This document shows positions 1-5,891 of a DNA stretch of 7,440 nucleotides, one piece after another. Source of the stretch: an uncultured Saprospirales bacterium (GTDB lineage: Bacteria > Bacteroidota > Bacteroidia > Chitinophagales > JADIYW01); contig CALLKF010000147.1 of assembly GCA_938008535.1 (NCBI GenBank), forward strand, positions 1-7,440, in the 5' to 3' direction. Positions within the stretch are counted from its first letter, which is position 1, and each line of letters starts with the position of its first letter. Below the pieces are notes generated by a model. It was not told the DNA's origin, ran no database searches, and saw nothing but the letters and a program-made list of their open reading frames with translations. Both the position numbers and the translations under genes were made by a program.

Positions 1-96
1 GATGGACAAATTGACGGAACTGAAAAAAATCTTTTGGTTAACTTAAAAAGTAAAGCAAAATCATTTCCTTCTAATTTAGAATCACTTTTAAGTTAA
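1..96 (+). CDS. C-terminal end of an unidentified protein (partial)
   Basis: The first frame is open from base 1 and ends at a TAA at 94-96, giving 31 residues that start DGQIDGTEKNLL and end in ESLLS. The start lies outside the window. The D-G-x-I-D-x-x-E pattern followed by a leucine-rich helix resembles the acidic turn seen in TerB-like or EF-hand-like helical domains, but 31 residues cannot assign a family. The segment has ordinary codon use and is convergent with rpe, whose stop lies 62 bases away. That it is a real gene end is an inference from the open frame, the plausible helix-forming composition and the position at the edge of a gene-dense region. Confidence 0.55.
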   Translation, partial: DGQIDGTEKNLLVNLKSKAKSFPSNLESLLS

Positions 97-131
97 TATG
101 AGAAGATTACCTGTTTATTTTTTATTAGAAA

Positions 132-148
132 ACTTAAATCTCTTAAGT
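132..148 (-). terminator. Weak hairpin in the convergent gap, possible rpe terminator
   Basis: ACTTAA (132-137) and TTAAGT (143-148) form a 6-bp A/T-rich stem with a 5-base loop. Read on the minus strand, it lies just after the rpe stop and is followed by TTTTCT. The stem is weak, so this is a tentative call. It is the only candidate in the short gap between the two convergent genes. Confidence 0.3.
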
Positions 149-155
149 GGTTGTT

Positions 156-815
156 TTAATTCAAACTATTTTTTAACTGTTGAATCGTTTCGATTGGATT
201 TGCAGAATTGAAAACGGTATTACCAGCTACCAAAACGTCAGCGCCATTATCGAGTAGTTTTTTAGCATTTTGCAGCGAAACACCACCATCAATTTCAATT
301 AATGCTTTTGAGTTTTTCTTTAAAATTAATTCTTTTAAGCGCGCAATTTTATCGTATGTATTTTCAATAAATTGTTGTCCACCAAAACCAGGATTCACGC
401 TCATCACGCAAATCAAATCAATATCAGCAATCGTATCTTCTAACAAATTTATTGATGTATGTGGATTGATAGCAACACCAGCTTTTAAACCAACACTATG
501 CATTTTTTGTATCGTTCGATGTAAATGCGTACATGCTTCAATATGTACGGACAAAGTTTCTGCACCAACATTTTTTAATTGTTCGATATATTTATCAGGT
601 TCAACAATCATCAAATGCACATCAAAAGTTTTTGATGTTAATTTGTGCATGGCCTGAATTAACGGAAAACCGAATGAAATATTTGGAACAAAAACGCCAT
701 CCATTACATCGATATGTATATAATCGGCAACGCTATTATTCAGCATTTCAAAATCTGCTTGCAAATTGGCAAAGTTTGCTGATAGAACCGATGGCGCAAT
801 GATTGGTGTTTTCAT
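156..815 (-). CDS. rpe: Ribulose-phosphate 3-epimerase
   Basis: This cytosolic enzyme interconverts D-ribulose 5-phosphate and D-xylulose 5-phosphate in the pentose phosphate pathway. At 219 residues it is full length for the family and should form a single (beta/alpha)8 barrel. The N-terminal IAPSVLSANFANL is the family signature. The metal and catalytic residues are all present: His34 and Asp36 in HIDVMDGVFVPN, His67 in FDVHLM, and Asp176 in IEIDGGV. The phosphate-binding loops VNPGFGGQ (140-147) and GADVLVAGN near the C-terminus are also intact. The ATG at 815 fits the family N-terminus; its leader has no Shine-Dalgarno sequence. The gene lies 76 bases after the sigma factor gene in the same direction, with no clear terminator between, so co-transcription is likely. 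Confidence 0.96.
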   Translation of the reverse strand: MKTPIIAPSVLSANFANLQADFEMLNNSVADYIHIDVMDGVFVPNISFGFPLIQAMHKLTSKTFDVHLMIVEPDKYIEQLKNVGAETLSVHIEACTHLHRTIQKMHSVGLKAGVAINPHTSINLLEDTIADIDLICVMSVNPGFGGQQFIENTYDKIARLKELILKKNSKALIEIDGGVSLQNAKKLLDNGADVLVAGNTVFNSANPIETIQQLKNSLN

Positions 816-891
816 TTGCTAAAGATAAAAAAGTTATTGGTTATTCTTAAAATGCATTTTTCACCAATGACAAGTGAGTAATTTCCAATTA

Positions 892-1758
892 CTAATTCAA
901 ATACGACTTCAATTCCTTAGAAATTGCAAATCTTCGCATTTTACGCAATGCTTTATCTTTTACTTGTCGAACGCGTTCGCGTGTTAAGTTCATTTTTATA
1001 CCAATTTCATCTAATGAATAAGATTGATTAAATTCATTCAAACCGAAATAATATTTAATGATTTCTATTTCTCTGTCTGCCAAAGAATGTAAAGCATGTT
1101 CTAGTTCATCATGTAAAGATTCATCCATTAAATGTGTATCAGGTTTATCCATGGTGTCGTCCGTCATCATGTCTAAACTTGTTGTTTCATCATCATCACT
1201 CAAAGGTGAATCAATGGATAAATGATAAGAAAGTGTTGCACGTAAAATTGCCAACTCGTCTGGCTTCATTTCTAAAATTTCTGCCAATTCATCGTTTGAA
1301 GGTTCACGTTGATTTTTTTGTTCAAAATCTACAATTGAACGTTGTATTTTATTATAAATAGTTGCTTTGTTCATTGGTAAACGCACTACACGTGGTTGCT
1401 CAATTAATGCTTGTAAAATAGATTGGCGAATCCACCAAACAGCATAAGAAATAAATTTAAAACCTTTAGTTTCGTCAAACTTTGTAGCAGCTTTTATCAA
1501 ACCAATATTGCCTTCGTTAATTAAATCATTCAGTGCCAATCCTTGATTTTGATACTGTTTCGCAACAGAAACTACAAATCGTAAATTTGATTGAATGAGC
1601 TTATCCATGGCTTCATGGTCACCATCACGAATTTTTTTTGCAACAATTACTTCTTCTTCTTCAGACAACATTGGAAGCTTAGAAATTTCGTTCAAATACT
1701 TGTCAATGGAAAAACTATCACGCGATGTGATTTTGGTGGTAATCTTTAATTGTTTCAT
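892..1758 (-). CDS. rpoD: Primary RNA polymerase sigma factor, RpoD/SigA family
   Basis: This protein directs RNA polymerase to promoters; in Bacteroidota it is the housekeeping sigma. It has 288 residues and lacks region 1.1, as is usual in this phylum. Region 1.2 spans about 17-45 (SIDKYLNEISKLPMLSEEEE). Region 2 spans about 50-120 and has the core-binding NLRFVVSVAKQYQNQG (58-73), DLINEGNIGLIKA and the promoter-melting segment FKFISYAVWWIRQSI (100-114). Region 3 spans about 121-200. Region 4 has an HTH at about 247-275 (YSLDEIGIKMNLTRERVRQVKDKALRKMRR). Parts of region 3 and the C-terminal tail look more divergent than the Bacteroidota sequences I recall, for example QPRVVRLPMNKATIYNKI. A housekeeping role is inferred from the strong region 2 match and from the rpsO-pnp-sigma-rpe context; a second RpoD-like paralogue elsewhere in the genome cannot be excluded. 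Confidence 0.93.
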   Translation of the reverse strand: MKQLKITTKITSRDSFSIDKYLNEISKLPMLSEEEEVIVAKKIRDGDHEAMDKLIQSNLRFVVSVAKQYQNQGLALNDLINEGNIGLIKAATKFDETKGFKFISYAVWWIRQSILQALIEQPRVVRLPMNKATIYNKIQRSIVDFEQKNQREPSNDELAEILEMKPDELAILRATLSYHLSIDSPLSDDDETTSLDMMTDDTMDKPDTHLMDESLHDELEHALHSLADREIEIIKYYFGLNEFNQSYSLDEIGIKMNLTRERVRQVKDKALRKMRRFAISKELKSYLN

Positions 1759-1881
1759 GCTAATTTGAGGTTTAAATATGTATTGATGCTAAACCTAACA
1801 TGAATCAAAAAAATAGTAAAAAGATTTTTTTGTAGAGTAAATGTCATAGCCAGCATTTAAAGTTCTAAACTAAGATACGTT

Positions 1882-1911
1882 AAAAAGTATTAAATTGTTT
1901 CATAAAACAAA
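1882..1911 (-). promoter_or_regulatory. Candidate promoter for the sigma factor-rpe unit
   Basis: On the minus strand, TTTG (1911-1908) is followed after 18 bases by TACTTTTT (1889-1882), one base off the Bacteroidota -7 box TAnnTTTG. The -33 part overlaps the end of the U-run of the pnp terminator. It would give an untranslated leader of roughly 120 bases. A second weak -7 match, TAGGTTTA, lies nearer the start codon but has no -33 partner. Low confidence, because A/T-rich DNA yields such matches by chance. Confidence 0.3.
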
Positions 1912-1946
1912 AAAAAAATCCAAATACCGAAAAACGGTTATTTGGA
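1909..1946 (-). terminator. Intrinsic terminator after pnp
   Basis: TCCAAATA (1919-1926) pairs with TATTTGGA (1939-1946), and CCG (1927-1929) with CGG (1935-1937). This makes an 11-bp stem with one bulged base (1938) and a 5-base loop. On the minus strand the stem is followed directly by ten T residues (1918-1909). It begins 33 bases after the pnp stop, the right place and orientation to end the rpsO-pnp transcript and separate it from the sigma factor gene. Confidence 0.88.
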
Positions 1947-1979
1947 ATTTTAGTATAAAAAGATAAAAAGTTGAATTAA

Positions 1980-4112
1980 TTAATTCGCGTTTTCTTCTTT
2001 TGGTATCAATACTTTTCGGCTTAATTTAAATTTACCGGTTTTAGCATCAACACCTAATAATTTTACTTTGATCATTTCGCCTTCTGTTAACACGCCTTCT
2101 AAAGTATCTAAACGCGCATGTGAAACTTCTGAAATATGTAACAAACCTTGTTTGCCTGGCATAAACTCAACAAATGCACCGTAAGGCATAATTGATTTTA
2201 CTTCTGCTTCATACACATCACCAACTTCCGGAACGGCAACAATACCTTTGATGCGTTTCCATGCAGCTTCCATGTTGTCTTTATTGTTAGATAAAACAGT
2301 TACTTTTCCAATACCACGTTCTTTATCTTCTTCAATGGTAATAACAGTATTTGTTTTTTCTTGAATTTCCTGAATGATTTTTCCACCAGGTCCGATTACT
2401 GCACCAATAAATTCTTTTGGAATATTGATACTTTCAGCGCGTGGTGTTTGTGGTTTCAAATCAGCGCGTGGTGCTGGCATGCATTGTTCCATCGCTTCTA
2501 AAATATGTAAGCGGCCACGTTTTGCTTGTTCTAATGCTTCAGATAAAACTTCGTAAGAAAGTCCATCAACTTTTAAATCCATTTGAACACCGCAAATACC
2601 ATCTCTGGTACCAGTTACTTTAAAATCCATATCACCTAAATGATCCTCATCACCTAAGATGTCAGATAAAATAGCATATTTACCATCTTCAGCGATCATA
2701 CCCATGGCAATACCAGAAACTAATTTTTTAAATGGAATACCAGAATCCATTAATGCTAATGAACCAGCGCAAACTGTAGCCATTGATGAAGAACCATTTG
2801 ATTCTAAAATGTCAGAAACTACGCGTATGGTATATGGATTCACATCATCAGAAGGCAACATTTGTTTTAATGAACGTTGTGCTAAATTTCCGTGTCCAAC
2901 TTCACGACGTGAAGTACCACGCAATGGTTTTACTTCACCTGTTGAAAATGGTGGAAAATTATAATGCAACATAAATTTGCTATATGTTAATTCTTCTGCT
3001 TTGTCAATCATTTGCTCATTAGTTTTTGCACCTAATGTAACCGTAGTTAATGATTGTGTTTCGCCACGCGTAAATAATGCAGAACCGTGTGGTGATGGCA
3101 ATACGTCAACTTCCATAATCAACGGACGAATTTCGTCTGTTTTTCTGCCGTCTAAACGAACTCTGTCATTTAAAACAGTGCGACGAATGGCATCTTTTTC
3201 AATTTTATGTAAATAAGTAGAGAACAAACCTTTGTTGAAAGTTGGTAATTCTTCTTCTGTAATAGTTGCTAAAAAATCTTCTTTTACTTGCTTGAAAGCA
3301 GCTTTGCGTTCGTGTTTTGCAGATGCAGATTTTGCAATCTCAATAATTTTTGCTTCAGCAAAAGCTTTGATTTTATCATAAAGTGCAGCATCTTCTTCTG
3401 GTGTTGCAACTTCTACTTTTGTTTTGCCACATTTTGCTTTTAATTCAACTTGTGCTGCGCATTGTTTTTGAATAATTGCGTGACCAACTTTTATTGCTTC
3501 AATTAAATCTTGCTCACTTGCTTCTTGTGCTTCACCTTCAACCATTAAAATATTATCAGCAGTTCCTGCAATAATTACATTTAATGCTGCTTTGTCAGCT
3601 TGTTTTGGTGTTGGATTTACAATAAATTGTCCATCTAATTTTACAACACGAACTTCTGAAATCGGTTGTTCAAAAGGAATAGTTGAAATAGATAAGGCAG
3701 CAGAAGCAGCTAAACCAACTAATGAATCTGGTGCTACGTTTTCGTCACTTGAAATTAAATAAATTAAAACTTGTGTGTCATTTCTGAAATTATCAGCAAA
3801 CATTGGACGAATCGCTCTGTCTACAATACGACAAATTAAGATTTCGTAGTCAGTTGCTCTTCCTTCACGTCGATGAAAACTACCTGGAATTCTTCCTGCA
3901 GCGGCAAATTTTTCCTGGTATTCTACGGTTAATGGAAAGAAATCGATTCCTTCTTTTGGTGTTTCAGCAGCAACTGCTGTAGCTAACAACATACAGTTGC
4001 CAACTCTTAAAACTACAGCACCATCTGCTTGACGAGCCATTTTTCCAGTCTCAATGGTAGCAGTTCTACCATTTCCTATATCTACTGTTTGAGTATGAAT
4101 ATTAAATTGCAT
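1980..4112 (-). CDS. pnp: Polyribonucleotide nucleotidyltransferase (PNPase)
   Basis: PNPase degrades RNA 3' to 5' by phosphorolysis, releasing nucleoside diphosphates, and acts as a trimer. The 710 residues match the usual bacterial length and show the full domain set. The first RNase PH domain covers about 10-225, an all-helical linker about 240-310, the second and catalytic RNase PH domain about 315-545, a KH domain about 560-620 with its GxxG loop IGPGGK (573-578), and an S1 domain about 630-699 (GDVYEAEVKSIMPYGAFVEF). Catalytic features are intact: Arg402-Arg403 in TSRREVGHG, the phosphate-binding serines in ESNGSSSMA (437-445), and Asp490, Asp496 and Lys498 in LGDEDHLGDMDFKV, equivalent to E. 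coli Asp486, Asp492 and Lys494. It follows rpsO by 63 bases, as in many bacteria, with a hairpin in the gap. No Shine-Dalgarno sequence precedes the ATG. Confidence 0.98.
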   Translation of the reverse strand: MQFNIHTQTVDIGNGRTATIETGKMARQADGAVVLRVGNCMLLATAVAAETPKEGIDFFPLTVEYQEKFAAAGRIPGSFHRREGRATDYEILICRIVDRAIRPMFADNFRNDTQVLIYLISSDENVAPDSLVGLAASAALSISTIPFEQPISEVRVVKLDGQFIVNPTPKQADKAALNVIIAGTADNILMVEGEAQEASEQDLIEAIKVGHAIIQKQCAAQVELKAKCGKTKVEVATPEEDAALYDKIKAFAEAKIIEIAKSASAKHERKAAFKQVKEDFLATITEEELPTFNKGLFSTYLHKIEKDAIRRTVLNDRVRLDGRKTDEIRPLIMEVDVLPSPHGSALFTRGETQSLTTVTLGAKTNEQMIDKAEELTYSKFMLHYNFPPFSTGEVKPLRGTSRREVGHGNLAQRSLKQMLPSDDVNPYTIRVVSDILESNGSSSMATVCAGSLALMDSGIPFKKLVSGIAMGMIAEDGKYAILSDILGDEDHLGDMDFKVTGTRDGICGVQMDLKVDGLSYEVLSEALEQAKRGRLHILEAMEQCMPAPRADLKPQTPRAESINIPKEFIGAVIGPGGKIIQEIQEKTNTVITIEEDKERGIGKVTVLSNNKDNMEAAWKRIKGIVAVPEVGDVYEAEVKSIMPYGAFVEFMPGKQGLLHISEVSHARLDTLEGVLTEGEMIKVKLLGVDAKTGKFKLSRKVLIPKEENAN

Positions 4113-4137
4113 CTAATAAAATTTTTGTGTAATAAAT

Positions 4138-4161
4138 AAAAAAGCGAGGCAATGCCTCGCT
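4138..4161 (-). terminator. Intercistronic terminator or attenuator between rpsO and pnp
   Basis: AGCGAGGC (4143-4150) and GCCTCGCT (4154-4161) form a perfect 8-bp stem with a 3-base loop; six of the eight pairs are G-C. On the minus strand it is followed by TTTTTT, then ATTTATT. It lies 14 bases after the rpsO stop and about 30 bases before the pnp ATG. Shape and orientation fit a Rho-independent terminator. Because pnp is the next gene on the same strand, partial read-through or a pnp promoter inside rpsO is implied. E. coli is known to have a comparable terminator between these two genes. Confidence 0.85.
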
Positions 4162-4175
4162 GTGATAGCTTAAGT

Positions 4176-4439
4176 TTATTTTCTTAAACCTAATTTTTCA
4201 ATTAACGCTCTGTATTGAAGTATGTCTTTGTGCGCTAAATATTTCAATAATTTTTTTCGTTGACCTACTAATTTGTATAAAGAACGAGTAGAAGAGTGGT
4301 CTTTTCTGTTCGTTTTTAAGTGGCCTGAAATGTGTGAGATTCTGTGAGAAATTAAAGCAACTTGTGATTCTACTGAACCTGTGTTGGTAGCTGAACCACC
4401 AAATTCTTTAAAAATTGTTTGTTTTTGTTCTGTTGTCAT
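4176..4439 (-). CDS. rpsO: 30S ribosomal protein S15
   Basis: S15 binds the central domain of 16S rRNA early in assembly of the small subunit and forms bridges to the large subunit. The 87 residues are about the family norm of 88-89 and form the expected four-helix protein. Signature segments are EFGGSATNTGSVESQVALISHRI (12-34), GHLKTNRKDHSS (39-50), in which the conserved His, Asp and Ser contact rRNA, and the C-terminal LIEKLGLRK. The usual HSRR after KDH is SSTR here, a modest variation. The ATG at 4439 gives the standard MTTEQK-type start; its A/T-rich leader has no Shine-Dalgarno sequence. It heads the rpsO-pnp unit and has a strong candidate promoter upstream. Confidence 0.97.
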   Translation of the reverse strand: MTTEQKQTIFKEFGGSATNTGSVESQVALISHRISHISGHLKTNRKDHSSTRSLYKLVGQRKKLLKYLAHKDILQYRALIEKLGLRK

Positions 4440-4474
4440 CTTAATAATATATAATTGTCATCCAAAAATTTATC

Positions 4475-4486
4475 CCGAAAATTCGG
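4475..4486. repeat. 12-base perfect palindrome at the start of the rpsO leader
   Basis: CCGAAAATTCGG reads the same on both strands. It sits immediately downstream (minus strand) of the rpsO -7 box, so it would fall at or very near the 5' end of the rpsO mRNA. As RNA it could form a 4-bp stem with a 4-base loop; as DNA it could be a dimeric protein site. No known motif is recognised. Confidence 0.5.
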
Positions 4487-4490
4487 AATG

Positions 4491-4522
4491 CAAAGATAAG
4501 TATTTTTTATGTTAATACAAAA
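4491..4522 (-). promoter_or_regulatory. rpsO promoter, Bacteroidota type
   Basis: On the minus strand, TTTTG (4522-4518) is followed by exactly 19 bases and then TATCTTTG (4498-4491). This is a full match to the Bacteroidota -7 consensus TAnnTTTG, with a good -33 element at the preferred spacing. Transcription would start near 4485, leaving a leader of about 45 bases before the rpsO ATG. It is the best promoter match I found in the window, as expected for a ribosomal protein gene. Confidence 0.85.
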
Positions 4523-4557
4523 TTATCAATGCAGATATATCAAGTGATACCCAAAAG

Positions 4558-4582
4558 CATCAAGGTTTTTTAAATCTTGATG
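4558..4582. repeat. Inverted repeat in the rpsO / glycosyltransferase divergent gap
   Basis: CATCAAG (4558-4564) pairs with CTTGATG (4576-4582). A G-U pair and three A-U pairs extend the stem to 11 bp around a 3-base loop on the + strand. It has only TTT after it on the + strand and CTTTT on the minus strand, so it is a poor terminator in either direction. It lies about 36 bases upstream of the rpsO -33 element and 48 bases before the glycosyltransferase start. It could be an operator or part of the glycosyltransferase mRNA leader. No clear + strand promoter was found in this gap. Confidence 0.5.
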
Positions 4583-4630
4583 TTTAAGTTAGAATAAATA
4601 AGGTGAATTTTTAACTATTTTTACATCGAA

Positions 4631-5770
4631 ATGGAAATTACAGTATTTACAAATGGCGATTCGGCGGCAATTAGCACGTGGTCGAATGTTCCGTATTTTT
4701 TTACTGAAACACTAATTTCCAAAGGCGTTAAAGTAAATCGTGTAAATATAAGAACATCTAAAATACTGAAAACGCTTTACAGAATAAGCATTTGGCAAAT
4801 TCTGAAACGTACGAAAAACCATGATGCCTACGAATATTACCGAACTAAAATTCACGATTGGTATATAAATTTAAGGATAAAAAATGCGGTGAAAAAGTAC
4901 CCAAATTCGGATGCGTTTTTGTATTTATCGTTTAGTTTTTCCGCAAAAAAATATTCAGCAAAACCTACTATTTTATTCGGCGATTGGACATTTGAACATT
5001 ACTTCAATTACTTTAAAAACAGAGCGCCTGGTTCGTTAGAAAAAGAGTTTATCGACAGAGAAAATGAGCACATAGAAAACGCAGATTTGGTTTTTGTGTT
5101 ATTTCCAAAAGTAGCTGAATACATGAAAGTTAAATATCAAAACCCAAATATTTACTATATAGGAAACGTGATTAATTCAATAATTAATTCAAATGAAAAT
5201 AAGATTTTAGAACTTAAAAAATCATCTAATAAAATCTTATTTATTGGTAGCAATAAATATAAAGTTGGTGCAGATTTATTGGTAAAAGCATTTGTGATTG
5301 CTCAACAAAAAAATCTAAATTTAGAACTACATTTTATTGGTTTAAAAAATTCAGATTTTACTGATTTACCTAGTAATGTTTTTTGTCATGGTTATTTAAA
5401 TAAAGAAAATGAGATTGAACGAAAATTGTATTATGAATTACTTTCAACTGCAAAAATGTATGTGAACACCACGCCAAAATGGAGTGCGTTTTCTGCAACG
5501 ATTGAAGCTATGTATTTTTACAATCCGATTTTGATTTCGCCGTATGATGAATTTTCGCAGACGTTTGGCGAAACAAATGATTTCGTAAATTATGGTTCTG
5601 CTGATAATGCCGAAATCTTGGCAAATGATATCTTGACGTTATACAATCATCCAAATTATATAGAAATTTGCCAGCGGACTCATGATGCAGTCAGCCATTT
5701 CACTTGGGAAAGTTATGTAGATAAGTTTTTGAAAATTACAAATAATTACATTAAAAATCATACGGTATAA
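4631..5770 (+). CDS. Glycosyltransferase, GT-B fold, GT4-like
   Basis: This is probably a cytosolic or membrane-associated enzyme that moves a sugar from a nucleotide donor to a glycan, lipid or protein acceptor; donor and acceptor cannot be told. The 379 residues fit a two-domain GT-B enzyme. The N-terminal acceptor half covers about 1-190 and includes FGDWTFEHYF (116-125) and ENADLVFVLFPKVAEYM. The C-terminal donor half opens with ILFIGSNKYKVGADLLVKAF (202-221), the usual GT4 beta-strand, Gly and Lys region. It continues with LHFIG, FCHGYL and TPKWSAFSATIEAMYFYNPILIS (281-303), the counterpart of the GT4 donor-site segment with Glu292, although the normally conserved E-G-F/P is absent. There is no signal peptide or membrane helix. 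It stands alone, divergent from rpsO and 121 bases before aceB. Bases 5101-5460 are about 22% GC by hand count, against 37-40% at both gene ends. Family confidence is moderate, substrate unknown. Confidence 0.82.
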   Translation: MEITVFTNGDSAAISTWSNVPYFFTETLISKGVKVNRVNIRTSKILKTLYRISIWQILKRTKNHDAYEYYRTKIHDWYINLRIKNAVKKYPNSDAFLYLSFSFSAKKYSAKPTILFGDWTFEHYFNYFKNRAPGSLEKEFIDRENEHIENADLVFVLFPKVAEYMKVKYQNPNIYYIGNVINSIINSNENKILELKKSSNKILFIGSNKYKVGADLLVKAFVIAQQKNLNLELHFIGLKNSDFTDLPSNVFCHGYLNKENEIERKLYYELLSTAKMYVNTTPKWSAFSATIEAMYFYNPILISPYDEFSQTFGETNDFVNYGSADNAEILANDILTLYNHPNYIEICQRTHDAVSHFTWESYVDKFLKITNNYIKNHTV

Positions 5771-5781
5771 TTAAAATTTCC

Positions 5782-5793
5782 AATGCATGCATT
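5782..5793. repeat. 12-base perfect palindrome after the glycosyltransferase gene
   Basis: AATGCATGCATT is self-complementary and lies 12 bases after the glycosyltransferase stop. A stable RNA hairpin is unlikely because no loop remains, and no U-run follows, so it is not a terminator. It is a possible protein-binding site upstream of aceB, about 66 bases before its -7 box, or chance in A/T-rich DNA. Confidence 0.35.
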
Positions 5794-5858
5794 TAAATCA
5801 CAACTTTATAATAAACTTCATTTAACATCTATAATTCCTATTTCTTTAACACAATTCT

Positions 5859-5866
5859 TATTTTTG
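5859..5866 (+). promoter_or_regulatory. Candidate -7 box for aceB
   Basis: TATTTTTG is a full match to TAnnTTTG, placed 25 bases before the aceB ATG, giving a leader of about 20 bases. The -33 element at 19-20 bases upstream is poor (TTCC in place of TTTG), which would fit a promoter that needs an activator, as might suit a carbon-source-controlled glyoxylate shunt gene. That last point is inference. Confidence 0.5.
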
Positions 5867-5891
5867 GCTATCTTAAAAATAAGCATCTTAC

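Noticed and set aside
208..657. 149-codon + strand open frame
   Set aside because: It is wholly antisense to rpe, whose catalytic residues are intact. The predicted protein has no recognisable family pattern and its composition is that of a reverse-strand shadow.
533..802. 89-codon + strand open frame
   Set aside because: Also antisense to rpe, in another frame, with no independent support.
816..891. Possible terminator between the sigma gene and rpe
   Set aside because: The best pairing (TCAC with GTGA around a 9-base loop) is only 4 bp with no U-run, so it is not supportable.
1134..1361. 75-codon + strand open frame
   Set aside because: Antisense to the acidic and region 3 part of the sigma factor gene; the His-rich start is the reverse reading of its Asp/Glu codons.
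2374..3216. Several + strand open frames of 60-101 codons
   Set aside because: All lie antisense to the conserved catalytic part of pnp and overlap one another.
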